A stretch of DNA of 31,756 bases, from positions 1 through 31,756 of the forward strand of contig CAKPDR010000015.1 in NCBI GenBank assembly GCA_934149075.1, read 5' to 3'. The notes under the pieces were generated by a model. The model saw nothing but the letters and a program-made list of their open reading frames with translations, was not told where the DNA came from and did not search any database. Source of the DNA: an uncultured Clostridia bacterium (GTDB lineage: Bacteria > Bacillota > Clostridia > TANB77 > CAG-508). Position 1 is the first letter of the stretch; every line of letters begins with the position of its first letter. Shown in pieces: positions 23,253-31,418 of this stretch. A program made the translations under genes and the position numbers.

Positions 23253-24119
23253 TTATGCATTAAATCCCATTATTCTTAATATATCATTTACATCAATTGA
23301 ATTTAGGCTTTCTTTTAGTTTGCCCAATTCTATATAAAATAAATCTTCAAATTCTTTAAACTTATCTTGATCTAATAAAACTTTCATACATTCTATAATC
23401 ATATATATATTTGTAAAGTTGCCATCTCTTTTATAGTTTTTATCTATATTTTTGAAACTAATATAATACTTGTTACGATAACAAAACAATCTATCTGAGT
23501 GAGCTGATATATTTCTTACCATTGTTAAGTTTGCAAGTATTTGTTTTAATAATTTGTCAGAAATTTTAAAATATTTACTTATATCTTGTCTATCATTTTG
23601 TTTAAGCAATCCATAGTACCTACTAATAACACCAAATGTTAAAATTTTAGTTAACACAAAAGGTGGAATAAAGTTATATGCATCTTTATAATGTTTAATT
23701 GCTGTATGTTTATTATAATTATCTTCTATCTCTTTATTAATGTTTTCAATTAGATTATTTTTTAAATCTTCATTAGCATTTTCATCAAAATTCTCTAATT
23801 TTAAATAATCTTTAACTCCATATTTTTCTGCCAGAGTATTTGCCATAAGTGATTTTATTATGACTTCTATTTCTAAAGTAAATTTTAAAAATATAGCTTT
23901 TATATTCTTATCAAACTCATATAAAGCAAATATTTCTTCAAAAGTAACATTAGGTTTATAATTATTATCCTCATCTTTAAAAACACTCTTATAGCCATTA
24001 ACAATAGAATAATATGAATATTTTTCTATATTCTTTAATGCTTGTTCTTTATTAGCTATTGTTACATTTTTAGATATTAAATATTCGATTAGCTGTTCAT
24101 TATTCTTATATTCCTTCAA
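23253..24119 (-). CDS. AbiF/AbiD-like (Abi_2 family) HEPN toxin
   Basis: The product has 288 residues. The start (IEYLISKNVTIANKEQALKNIEKYSYYSIVNGYKSVF, read in two parts: LISKNVTIANKEQAL and YYSIVNGYKSVF) follows the N-terminal pattern of Abi_2 proteins. TMVRNISAHSDRL carries the RxxxxH of a HEPN ribonuclease (Arg202, His207). AbiF/AbiD proteins abort phage infection and are ancestors of Cas13 in recent work, acting with a small RNA. The start is TTG at 24119, 5 bases after GGAGG; a longer reading from 24215 would pass through the small RNA and is rejected. Promoter and RNA copy 2 precede it; RNA copy 1 follows it. Confidence 0.85.
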   Translation of the reverse strand: MKEYKNNEQLIEYLISKNVTIANKEQALKNIEKYSYYSIVNGYKSVFKDEDNNYKPNVTFEEIFALYEFDKNIKAIFLKFTLEIEVIIKSLMANTLAEKYGVKDYLKLENFDENANEDLKNNLIENINKEIEDNYNKHTAIKHYKDAYNFIPPFVLTKILTFGVISRYYGLLKQNDRQDISKYFKISDKLLKQILANLTMVRNISAHSDRLFCYRNKYYISFKNIDKNYKRDGNFTNIYMIIECMKVLLDQDKFKEFEDLFYIELGKLKESLNSIDVNDILRIMGFNA

Positions 24120-24139
24120 TGTTACCTCCAAATTATATA

Positions 24140-24180
24140 AAAAATGACTCAAGGCTTCGAAAGTTTCTTGAGTACCACTC
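24140..24180 (-). ncRNA. AbiF-associated small RNA, copy 2 (in the toxin gene leader)
   Basis: The predicted RNA begins near TTGAGTGGTACTCAAG and pairs ACTCAAG (24167-24173) with CTTGAGT (24147-24153) around the loop AAACTTTCGAAGC. CATTTTTT follows the stem, so it can end transcription like an attenuator. The stem shows three compensated changes against copy 1 with an almost unchanged loop. Confidence 0.82.
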
Positions 24181-24186
24181 AATATA

Positions 24187-24215
24187 TTTATAGCATATTT
24201 TTTATTAAATTTCAA
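24187..24215 (-). promoter_or_regulatory. Promoter of RNA copy 2 and the AbiF-like gene
   Basis: TTGAAA, 17 bases, TATAAA on the minus strand. The expected transcription start falls at or a base or two before the conserved GAGTGGTACT. Confidence 0.8.
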
Positions 24216-24233
24216 GAGATTTTAAGAAAAAAG

Positions 24234-24262
24234 TTGAGATTTTATGTAAAATATGGTACTAT
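24234..24262 (+). promoter_or_regulatory. Divergent promoter of the 173-residue gene
   Basis: TTGAGA, 17 bases, TACTAT on the plus strand. Only 18 bases separate it from the oppositely directed AbiF promoter. Confidence 0.65.
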
Positions 24263-24326
24263 ATTGTTGATGTTCATAAGAATATCAGTAGTTAAACAAC
24301 ATTTGCGAATGCAAGGAGGTTTATGT

Positions 24327-24848
24327 ATGGAACGGAAATTTGAAATTCCTGAAATGAGCAACGAAGAAATTGCTCGTTGGTACGCTACCATTAAGCCCAT
24401 CGTGTTACATGATACGTATCTGAGAGAATTGTCAGCTGAAGAATTAACAAATACTGCATATACATGGCTTAACGAGCCTACAGATTATGCAGACAAAGTT
24501 GATTTTACGAAGCTGTCAGTTTTGGAAGACAGAAAAATGCTTCCTGGCTGGGGGTATTATGGCATTTTTAAGCCTAGTGTAGGTGAGGTTATTCGCCAGA
24601 TACCGAAGGAATACATCGAAAAGGTTGTTGCTTTTGAAATTATCGATGGAGCTATTGCAATGAACAGTACCTTTAAGGAGGAACTGAATGCAGGATTTCA
24701 TGTATCTATTGTACGGTTGTATCAGCCCAAAGATGATACAAATGAGGCAGCACACCCAATCACAAGGTATCCCGTGAGCGACTCAAAAACGCCTGTAGGA
24801 ATTACAGAAGAAGAGTTTAAAGAGTTGTTTCCATTGGAAAATCATTAA
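24327..24848 (+). CDS. Hypothetical protein, 173 residues, GC-richer than its surroundings
   Basis: The family is not recognised. The likely start is ATG at 24327 (AAGGAGG 7 bases upstream). The protein is soluble, with no membrane segment: a helical N-terminal part (EIPEMSNEEIARWYATIKPIV) and a middle FKPSVGEVIRQIPKEYIEKVVAFEIIDG. Its codon use (CTG, CCC, ACG, GCG) is unlike the AT-ending codons of the neighbours, which suggests recent acquisition. It is transcribed divergently from the AbiF-like toxin and has a good terminator. Whether it belongs to that system is open. Confidence 0.65.
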   Translation: MERKFEIPEMSNEEIARWYATIKPIVLHDTYLRELSAEELTNTAYTWLNEPTDYADKVDFTKLSVLEDRKMLPGWGYYGIFKPSVGEVIRQIPKEYIEKVVAFEIIDGAIAMNSTFKEELNAGFHVSIVRLYQPKDDTNEAAHPITRYPVSDSKTPVGITEEEFKELFPLENH

Positions 24849-24878
24849 TCGTTTCACTTTTAGCAATAAGCTAAAACA

Positions 24879-24909
24879 AAAATCAGAGCAGTTTTTCTGC
24901 TCTGATTTT
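24879..24909 (+). terminator. Terminator of the 173-residue gene
   Basis: AAAATCAGAGCAG (24879-24891) pairs with CTGCTCTGATTTT (24897-24909), a 13-bp stem with a 5-base loop ending in a T-run. Confidence 0.9.
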
Positions 24910-24942
24910 TGTCTAGAAGCAATTATTATCTGATGTATTTAC

Positions 24943-25101
24943 TTATATATTTATATTATTAAATAAATATAATGCAACTTGATTTTGTTCTTCTTTTGTC
25001 ATTTCCATAATTTTAGCCATTGCAAACGTTATAAGATGATACTTAGCAAAATTTACTAAAGTAGTTCTATATTCTATGTCAATCTCTTTTACTTGTATCA
25101 A
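24943..25101 (-). pseudogene. Short reading frame, probable gene remnant
   Basis: The frame holds about 52 codons from a TTG without an SD: IEYRTTLVNFAKYHLITFAMAKIMEM then TKEEQNQVALYLFNN. The amino-acid composition looks protein-like and helical, but it has no start signals and no family I recognise. A truncated 3' end of a lost gene is the simplest reading. Confidence 0.3.
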
Positions 25102-25132
25102 TAATTACAAGTGGTTCGACGAAAAAGCATTA

Positions 25133-25206
25133 TGGAGCGGGTAGTGGGAATCGAACCCACGCCATTAGGTCGGAAGCATAACATTCTACCACTAAACTAT
25201 ACCCGC
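25133..25206 (-). tRNA. tRNA-Gly (UCC), divergent, with anticodon-stem mismatch
   Basis: The reverse complement starts GCGGGTATAGTTTAGTGG, with acceptor and T arms intact and an encoded CCA. The anticodon loop is CTTCCGA (UCC), but the stem TTATG/CCTAA has a U-C mismatch at its fourth pair and base 37 is G. It differs from the tandem tRNA-Gly pair at the window's left edge. Confidence 0.85.
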
Positions 25207-25272
25207 ATATAATACCTATAATTTATTATAGCATAAAGGAGTTACAAAAGTCTATAAAAAATAAATATTTAA

Positions 25273-25330
25273 GACAAGAAATGATTTAGATAGGTAAATT
25301 TTTTACATAACCTCTTTAATCATTCTTGTC
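25273..25330. repeat. Long-looped hairpin after the amylase gene
   Basis: GACAAGAAATGATT (25273-25286) pairs with AATCATTCTTGTC (25318-25330) with one bulge, around a 31-base loop. It lies just past the amylase stop on the minus strand, so it may help end that transcript. Confidence 0.45.
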
Positions 25331-25336
25331 ATCCTC

Positions 25337-26779
25337 TTACTCTCTAACCCAAACAGAAACGCTTCCACCATTACAATAAAATATACCGTTTCCATCTTGG
25401 TCAGCATACACTTTTTCCTTTACATTCCCAGTAAAATCATAAAAAGTGGAATTTGCCATTTCTTTTCCAACATTCATCATCTTTCCTCCTCCAGGTCCAT
25501 CACTCATAATAGTGACTAATCCTGAATTAGGATGTTCTTCATCACCTGTCCTTACCCATGCAATAATATCATGATGATCAAAATAATCTTTTTGCTCACC
25601 GTACGCATAGTCTTTTCTTAGTTTCATCAAATTTTCTAGCATATCTTTTTTGGTATTGACATTTTGTGTTGGTATTCCATAATAATCGCCATAAAATATA
25701 CATGGTAAACCATCTTTTCTTAATAAAATTAATGCATACGCTAATGGTTTAAACCAATCAGGTATCCAAGAGTATAGAGCTTGTCCAGGTTCGGTATCAT
25801 GATTGTCAATAAATGTTACTGCTTGATTTGGCATCTCTTTAACTAATGTATTTTCAAATACTCTTGCAAAATCATAATATCCACTAGAATTTGCCGCTTC
25901 ATATAAATTATAATGTAATGGCACATCAAATAATGGAATCGTTGAATTTGTTTTTTCTATATATTTTTTTAAGGACTCTATATTTCTGTTCCAATATTCT
26001 CCGACACATTGCAACTCTTTTTTGGTGCTTTTCATTGTTCTTATCCAATCAGCCATAAAGCCTGATTTTATATGTTTTACTGCATCTAATCTGAAAGCAT
26101 CAACTCCTGTAATATCTAAGTACCATTTTCCCCATTTATTCAACTCTTCTACAACTTCAGGATTGCCAAAATCAATATCAGATCCCATTAAATAATCATA
26201 ATTACCATTTTCTTGGTCAACATTTTGATCCCAATGTTTTCCACTAAACCTAAATATAGCATTTTTTCTTCCGGACTCATCCCAATCAGTTCCGTTAAAA
26301 TGTTTATAGTTCCACTTGAAATCTGAATATTTATTATTTCTTGCAGTAAAATTATATTTCGTCCATGCTGTTATTTTCTTTGGTAATGTAGTATCTATAT
26401 TTCTATTCTGATTTTCTTCTTCGCTTGCATATACAGTCTCAGGCTCATCTGCTCCTATTTTATGATTTAATACTATATCTGCATATACTTTAATTTCATT
26501 ATCATGTAGATCTTTTATTGCCTGCAAATATTCATCTTTTGTGCCATATTTAGTTTCAATGCTTCCTTTTTGATCAAACTCACCTAAATCATATAAATCA
26601 TAGGCAGAATATCCAGCATCAAATTTGCCTCCAGCCCCTTTATATGCTGGCGGTAACCATATATCAGTTATTCCTATTTCTCTTAAATTTCTAGCTTCTC
26701 TTGATACTTGTTGCCATAATTTATCTTCTGGTTTTAAGTACCATTCAAAGTATTGCATTAGTATTCTATTTTCCTTCAT
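25337..26779 (-). CDS. Cytoplasmic alpha-amylase (GH13)
   Basis: The product has 480 residues from ATG 26779 (SD AAAGGAAA). No signal peptide is present, so it is intracellular. GH13 blocks: DIVLNHK near 98-104, GVDAFRLDAVKHI near 225-237 (nucleophile Asp), CVGEYWN near 260 (acid/base Glu) and FIDNHDTEP near 325 (transition-state Asp). The N-terminus MQYFEWYL and the size match the cytoplasmic alpha-amylase group of bacteria (AmyS-like, 1,4-alpha-glucan hydrolase). Likely role: breaking down stored glucan or imported maltodextrin. It lies before spo0A in the same direction with a gap of about 130 bases. Confidence 0.95.
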   Translation of the reverse strand: MKENRILMQYFEWYLKPEDKLWQQVSREARNLREIGITDIWLPPAYKGAGGKFDAGYSAYDLYDLGEFDQKGSIETKYGTKDEYLQAIKDLHDNEIKVYADIVLNHKIGADEPETVYASEEENQNRNIDTTLPKKITAWTKYNFTARNNKYSDFKWNYKHFNGTDWDESGRKNAIFRFSGKHWDQNVDQENGNYDYLMGSDIDFGNPEVVEELNKWGKWYLDITGVDAFRLDAVKHIKSGFMADWIRTMKSTKKELQCVGEYWNRNIESLKKYIEKTNSTIPLFDVPLHYNLYEAANSSGYYDFARVFENTLVKEMPNQAVTFIDNHDTEPGQALYSWIPDWFKPLAYALILLRKDGLPCIFYGDYYGIPTQNVNTKKDMLENLMKLRKDYAYGEQKDYFDHHDIIAWVRTGDEEHPNSGLVTIMSDGPGGGKMMNVGKEMANSTFYDFTGNVKEKVYADQDGNGIFYCNGGSVSVWVRE

Positions 26780-26967
26780 TTGTATTTCCTTTCGTGATTT
26801 TATAATATCACTATAATTAAAATTTTTCAATATTATTAATCTAAATTTTCATATAATTTGTGTTTTTTTACTCATTTTTTAATACCATAAACTCACGAAT
26901 TTGTCTATATAATTGAAATATCTTACTCTTTTTATAATCATTGGTGCTCAACATTAGCACTCAATTA

Positions 26968-27792
26968 TTACGCACTTTTTAATTCTAATCTTAATTTATC
27001 AGCAATCATTGCAATAAATTCTGAATTTGTTGGCTTTCCCTTAGCAGCTGAAATGGTATAGCCAAATATATTTTCAACTACATCTTGTTGTCCTCTCCCC
27101 CAAGCAACTTCTATTGCGTGGCGTATTGCACGTTCTACTCGTGATGGCGTTGTAGTAAATTTATCTGCAATTTTAGGATATAAACTTTTTGTTATCTGAT
27201 TAATTACATCAATATCATTTACAACCATTATTATTGCTTCTCTTAAATATTGATATCCTTTAATATGTGCTGGTACTCCAACTTCATGAATTACATTTGT
27301 AACTAACGCTTCCAAATTTTCCTCTTTCTTTTCTTGTCCATTTGAAATTTCAATATATTGTTGTTTTGGTACTGACAAATCTCTTGAAATAAAATTATTG
27401 TTTTGTGATGGTCTATAGTTCTTTAATTCCCTTATCCTTGTTATTAATAGCTCAATGTCAAATGGTTTTACAACATAATATTCTGCTCCTAGTTCAACTG
27501 CTCTTCTTGTTATTTTGTCCTGACCTACTGCTGATAGCATTATGCAGATTGGTTTTTTATTCATTTTTATCATATTTAATTTTTCTAAAACTCCAATTCC
27601 ATCTAAATGTGGCATTATTACATCTAATAGTACTACGTCTGGCATTAAATCCGGTATCATATCTAAAGCTTCATTTCCGTCTTTAGCTCTTCCAATTACT
27701 GTCATATCATCTTGATTTTTTAGATATGTAGCTAATGTCATACTGAATTCCTGGTTATCATCTGCAATTAAAACTGTTATTTTTTCTCTCAT
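26968..27792 (-). CDS. spo0A: Sporulation master regulator Spo0A
   Basis: The product has 274 residues. Receiver domain: acidic pocket Asp11-Asp12, phosphorylated Asp57 in VVLLDVIMP, and Lys in YYVVKPFD near 108. The C-terminal DNA-binding domain has the highly conserved HIKGYQYLREAI and TPSRVERAIRHAIEVAWGRGQ of Spo0A. Phosphorylated Spo0A binds 0A boxes and starts sporulation, so this organism belongs to a spore-forming lineage. The SD is AGGAGG. A good promoter lies 45 bases upstream; no sure 0A box is seen. Confidence 0.97.
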   Translation of the reverse strand: MREKITVLIADDNQEFSMTLATYLKNQDDMTVIGRAKDGNEALDMIPDLMPDVVLLDVIMPHLDGIGVLEKLNMIKMNKKPICIMLSAVGQDKITRRAVELGAEYYVVKPFDIELLITRIRELKNYRPSQNNNFISRDLSVPKQQYIEISNGQEKKEENLEALVTNVIHEVGVPAHIKGYQYLREAIIMVVNDIDVINQITKSLYPKIADKFTTTPSRVERAIRHAIEVAWGRGQQDVVENIFGYTISAAKGKPTNSEFIAMIADKLRLELKSA

Positions 27793-27836
27793 GTTTTTTC
27801 CTCCTAATTTTCAACTGTAAAATATTTACATTTTTG

Positions 27837-27865
27837 ATTATAATACTTATGAAATTTTTTTGCAA
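27837..27865 (-). promoter_or_regulatory. Promoter of spo0A
   Basis: TTGCAA, 17 bases, TATAAT on the minus strand, 45 bases before the spo0A start. Confidence 0.75.
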
Positions 27866-27890
27866 GAGTTTTTTGGAAATTTTTCCCATT

Positions 27891-28535
27891 TTATTTGTTT
27901 TTTTCAACAGTTTTATTTATATATTTTTCTTCAATCACTTGAAATTCCTTTATATTCAGCGTTTTGGTTTCTATATCTTTCAAAAAAGTGTTTTTTCTAT
28001 TTTTTTCCATTTCTATTTTTAGAATAATATCCTCATAATAATCTATTTTAGTAATATTTATTTCATTATTTTTACAATAATATTTAAAAATTTCTAGATT
28101 CGGGTAATCTAATTTTATTTTTATTTCTAATCCCTCAACTTTTGATACCTTTATACTTTTTTCAATTACCTTTTGAGTAGCATCTGAATACGCTCTAACT
28201 AACCCTCCAGTTCCAAGAAGAATGCCTCCAAAATATCTTGTTACAATGACAACCAAATTACATAAATTATTTTTTTGTAGTATGTTTAACATTGGACCGC
28301 CAGCTGTTCCAGAAGGCTCTCCATCATCACTTGCCTTTTCTATAACTCTTCCGTTTTCAATTACTCTATATGCAATACAATTATGCTTTGCGTCATAATA
28401 CTTCTTCTTTATTTCTCTTATTTTTGCTTCAGCTGTTTCTACATTTTCTACATATCCAATACTCGCAATAAATTTAGATTTTTTTTCGACAATATCTGTT
28501 GTTTCATCTTTTAAAATTGTTATAAACTGCTTCAT
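27891..28535 (-). CDS. yigZ: YigZ/IMPACT family protein
   Basis: The product has 214 residues from ATG 28535 (AGGAG 9 bases upstream; an ATG at 28544 touches the SD and is unlikely). N-terminal domain: KSKFIASIGYV, AKHNCIAYRV and SDDGEPSGTAGGPML, the signature of YigZ/UPF0029. This is followed by VVIVTRYFGGILLGTGGLVRAYSDA. The second, smaller C-terminal domain (about 140-214) has an EF-G domain IV-like fold in the family. It is linked to translation or regulation, but the function is not firmly known. Confidence 0.95.
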   Translation of the reverse strand: MKQFITILKDETTDIVEKKSKFIASIGYVENVETAEAKIREIKKKYYDAKHNCIAYRVIENGRVIEKASDDGEPSGTAGGPMLNILQKNNLCNLVVIVTRYFGGILLGTGGLVRAYSDATQKVIEKSIKVSKVEGLEIKIKLDYPNLEIFKYYCKNNEINITKIDYYEDIILKIEMEKNRKNTFLKDIETKTLNIKEFQVIEEKYINKTVEKNK

Positions 28536-28593
28536 TAAAATCATCTCCTATAAATTATGTAAAAAGGACAAAATAGAATTTCTCCTTTTTGTC

Positions 28594-29844
28594 CTATATA
28601 TTTGCTCCTGCAGTATATCCTGTAGAATATGCTATTTGTAAATTAAATCCTCCTGTATAACTATCTACATCGATAATTTCACCTGCAAAATATAATCCTT
28701 TTATTATTTTAGATTCCATAGTTTTAGGATCAATTTCCTTTGTATTAATTCCTCCACATGTTATAATTGCTTCTTCCACAGGTCTAAAGTCCTTTATTGT
28801 AATTGTAAAGTTTTTCAACAATTGTACTAATTTTTTTCTTTCCTCTTTAGTAACTTCATTTACCTTTTTATTCTCATCTATTTTTGATAGTTCAATTATA
28901 ACTGGTATCATTTTCTGTGGTAATAACTTACCTAAGCTATGTTTAAATTGCTTATTTTTAACTTCACTAAAATCTCTTAAAATTCTATCATCTAATTGTT
29001 CTTCTGTAAGTGCTGGCTTTAAATCAATTTTTATTTCTACATATTTCTTTTTTAGAAGATAATCTATGTCTTTATATTTTACAAGATGTGCAGAGCCACT
29101 TAATATTATTGGTCCTGATATTCCAAAATGAGTAAATATCGTTTCTCCAAAGTCTTCATATACAATTTTTTTTCTGTCATTATCTATTATCTTTATACCA
29201 ACATTTCTTAGACTTAATCCCTGAAGCTTTTTACACATTTCTTTTTCATATACTTCCATAGGAACCAATGATGGTTTAATTGTTACTATTGTATGCCCTA
29301 TATCTTTTGCTATTTTATATCCGTCTCCCGTAGAACCCGTTAAAGGATAACTCTTTCCTCCTGTTGCTAATATTATTTTATTTGTTTGAATTATATCTCT
29401 ATTAGTCCTTATAGCAATAACCTCATTATTTTTTATTAAAACTTTTTCAACTTTTGTATTTAGTTTATATTTAATTTTTAATTCATCAATTCTTTTCTTG
29501 AAGCAATTTAATACGTCAACAGACTTATCAGTAACAGGAAATATCCTATTTCCTCTTTCTTCCTTAACTTCCAATCCTTGTTTTTTTAAAAATTCTATTA
29601 TATCTTGATTTGTATAATTTTGAAATGCACTGTACAAAAATTTTCCATTTCCTGGTGTATTTTTTATAAATTCACTCATATATAATGAGCTTGTTATATT
29701 ACATCTTCCTTTTCCTGTTATTAGTAATTTCTTACCAAACATTGGCATTTTTTCTATTATTGTTACATCATTTCCTTTTTCCGCCGCTGTTATTGCTGCC
29801 ATCATTCCTGCTGGTCCTCCACCAACAACTATCACCTTTGCCAC
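28594..29844 (-). CDS. BaiN/HI0933-like FAD-dependent flavoprotein
   Basis: The product has 416 residues from GTG 29844 (SD AGAGGTG, 6 bases), giving MAKVIVVGGGPAGMMAA, the N-terminal dinucleotide fold. Next comes KKLLITGKGRCNITSS (about 38-53), diagnostic of the HI0933/YhiN family, then KIILATGGKSYPLTGSTGDGY and the C-terminal GLYFAGEIIDVDSYTGGFNLQIA, both FAD-binding. An earlier ATG at 29907 would add residues with no SD. The family includes BaiN, which acts on bile-acid intermediates in Clostridium, but most members have unknown substrates. Confidence 0.92.
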   Translation of the reverse strand: MAKVIVVGGGPAGMMAAITAAEKGNDVTIIEKMPMFGKKLLITGKGRCNITSSLYMSEFIKNTPGNGKFLYSAFQNYTNQDIIEFLKKQGLEVKEERGNRIFPVTDKSVDVLNCFKKRIDELKIKYKLNTKVEKVLIKNNEVIAIRTNRDIIQTNKIILATGGKSYPLTGSTGDGYKIAKDIGHTIVTIKPSLVPMEVYEKEMCKKLQGLSLRNVGIKIIDNDRKKIVYEDFGETIFTHFGISGPIILSGSAHLVKYKDIDYLLKKKYVEIKIDLKPALTEEQLDDRILRDFSEVKNKQFKHSLGKLLPQKMIPVIIELSKIDENKKVNEVTKEERKKLVQLLKNFTITIKDFRPVEEAIITCGGINTKEIDPKTMESKIIKGLYFAGEIIDVDSYTGGFNLQIAYSTGYTAGANI

Positions 29845-29942
29845 AAAAGTCACCTCTCTTCTCTCTTTATCTATATTAACAAATTTTGGAATATTTTGCA
29901 ATATCAAATAATTATTTACATATCACTTTTAAATTACATAAT

Positions 29943-29972
29943 AAAAAACCACTCTTACTGAGTTGGTTTTTT
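29943..29972. terminator. Bidirectional terminator
   Basis: AAAAAACCA and TGGTTTTTT pair around a loop with further CTC/AGT contacts, giving a hairpin flanked by A and T runs. It ends the minus-strand gene at 29991-30548. Confidence 0.85.
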
Positions 29973-29990
29973 ATTATATAAGATGTTTTA

Positions 29991-30548
29991 TTATTTACTT
30001 CCATGTACCGTAATCATTGCAGAAGCACTTGCTGATACTACTTCTTCACCTGAATTAACAAAACTGAAAAGATTACTTTTTAAATCTTTTGCAGCACTGT
30101 CACTACTTTTTGCACTTATAGAAATTATATCACCTGGTTTAAATGTTATTGTATCATTAGTTGTGCTTACTGTTTCACTACCTGTTTTTATTCCGATTTG
30201 TGATAATACTTGTGTAGTATAATATCCAACATATAAATTCTCACCTATTTTTGTATAATTTGCTTGCGCTACCTTCTTACCAGGGTTTTCATCTAATATT
30301 TTAGTTTCAACTTCAATATCATATGTTTTTCCTGTTGCAGCTAATTTATTTTCTAAATCTTGATATTGTGCTCTAGTTAATGTTCCTGTGTTTGAACTTT
30401 CATTTACAACATTTTCAACAATTTTTTGAACATCTTGTTGTGTAACATTATCTACCCTTTCTTCTAAAGTTACAAGTGGTACTAAACATATTACCATCAA
30501 ACCAACAGCAATAGCTATTATTACAGAGAATGTTGAATTTCCTGACAT
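29991..30548 (-). CDS. Membrane-anchored extracytoplasmic protein, unknown family
   Basis: The product has 185 residues from ATG 30548 (SD GGAAGTG, 6 bases). One membrane helix at about 7-28 (FSVIIAIAVGLMVICLVPLV) is followed by a polar region of about 155 residues, presumably outside the cell, rich in T, S, V and K. Such a layout (short N-terminal MSGNSTFS, a single helix, extracellular beta-rich part) recalls TadE-like or minor pilin proteins, but no pilus gene is near. It is a single-gene unit between comF and the flavoprotein gene. Confidence 0.6.
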   Translation of the reverse strand: MSGNSTFSVIIAIAVGLMVICLVPLVTLEERVDNVTQQDVQKIVENVVNESSNTGTLTRAQYQDLENKLAATGKTYDIEVETKILDENPGKKVAQANYTKIGENLYVGYYTTQVLSQIGIKTGSETVSTTNDTITFKPGDIISISAKSSDSAAKDLKSNLFSFVNSGEEVVSASASAMITVHGSK

Positions 30549-30599
30549 ACTAATCACTTCCTTTCAATTATTACATTAAATTCTTTATTTATTATACAA

Positions 30600-31274
30600 T
30601 TAATCTTTTGCAATTGTTAATGCTCCAATTTGCTTTCTATGTATCCCATTTTGTACCAATATTCTTGCACATTCATTTATTGTGCTTCCTGTAGTATATA
30701 TATCGTCAAATAATAAAATTTTTTTATTTTTTATCTTATTACAATTTATTGCCTTGTATACCCCTTTCGCATTTTCTTCTCTCTGTTTTTTATTTAATGA
30801 ACTTTGTGGTATAGTATTTTTTATTTTATATAAGACGTTATTATAAACTTTTACATTCAAAATATTTGATAGTTCTTTTAGCATTAGTTCACTTTGATTG
30901 TATCCTCTTTCTTTTTTTCTCTTTTTACTTATCGGTACTACTACTATTATATCATATTTTTCCAAATAATCAAAACTTTTTTTGTTATTTTTTAAAAAAG
31001 TACTAATAGTTTTGTAAATATATGGCTTTTCGTGAAATTTTAAATCTATTATTTGTTCTCTTATTAAATTCTCATATTTAAAATAATAACAATGCTCAAC
31101 AAAATTTTTGCTAAAGTCTTTATTATAATTATCAATTGAAAATGCAAATTCTTTTTTTAATTTTATATTACATTTATTGCATAATGATTTCTTATTTGTT
31201 TGCCCACATATTCCACATATCTGCGGATATAGCAAATCTAATAATGTGTCTAAAATTATTATCTCTCCTTCCAT
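30600..31274 (-). CDS. comF: ComF family phosphoribosyltransferase-like protein
   Basis: The product has about 224 residues. The N-terminal zinc knuckles are CGICG near 20 and CNKC near 31. A PRT fold ends with ILLFDDIYTTGSTINECARIL, the PRPP-binding loop of ComF/type I phosphoribosyltransferases. ComF takes part in DNA uptake in Bacillus, though many members have unproven roles. The start is uncertain: a good GGAAGGAGAG SD overlaps the ATG at 31274, and the codon 6-8 bases after it is ATA or ATT, so an unusual start is possible. Confidence 0.85.
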   Translation of the reverse strand: MEGEIIILDTLLDLLYPQICGICGQTNKKSLCNKCNIKLKKEFAFSIDNYNKDFSKNFVEHCYYFKYENLIREQIIDLKFHEKPYIYKTISTFLKNNKKSFDYLEKYDIIVVVPISKKRKKERGYNQSELMLKELSNILNVKVYNNVLYKIKNTIPQSSLNKKQREENAKGVYKAINCNKIKNKKILLFDDIYTTGSTINECARILVQNGIHRKQIGALTIAKD

Positions 31275-31286
31275 TATATAAAAAAT

Positions 31287-31329
31287 AGAAATCACTGTGT
31301 TCCTATTGTTAAGGTTTACAATGATTTCT
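31287..31329 (-). terminator. Terminator of the rRNA-tRNA operon
   Basis: AGAAATCA (31287-31294) and TGATTTCT (31322-31329) form the base of a hairpin, extended by ACA/TGT pairing, followed on the minus strand by ATTTTTTAT. It lies directly after tRNA-Asn. Confidence 0.75.
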
Positions 31330-31332
31330 AAA

Positions 31333-31408
31333 TGGCTCCTCTTGTTGGACTCGAACCAACGACCTATCGGTTAACAGCCGAGCGCTCTACCAACTGAGCT
31401 AAAGAGGA
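31333..31408 (-). tRNA. tRNA-Asn (GUU)
   Basis: The reverse complement is TCCTCTTTAGCTCAGTTGG onward, with anticodon loop CTGTTAA (GUU) on a CTCGG/CCGAT stem and an encoded CCA. It closes the rRNA operon. Confidence 0.96.
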
Positions 31409-31418
31409 ATATATAAAA

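Noticed and set aside
23253..24215. Longer AbiF frame starting at ATG 24215
   Set aside because: It would translate the promoter spacer and the structured RNA; a GGAGG SD 5 bases before TTG 24119 gives a better start.
24144..24326. Longer N-terminus for the 173-residue gene
   Set aside because: The added part covers the AbiF RNA and both promoters in opposite sense; AAGGAGG before 24327 is decisive.
26942..26963. GTGCT/AGCAC hairpin after spo0A
   Set aside because: The stem is short and lacks a T-run on the coding strand, so it is not listed as a terminator.
27793..27836. Possible 0A box upstream of spo0A
   Set aside because: No TGTCGAA-like sequence is found there; only the sigma-A promoter is supported.
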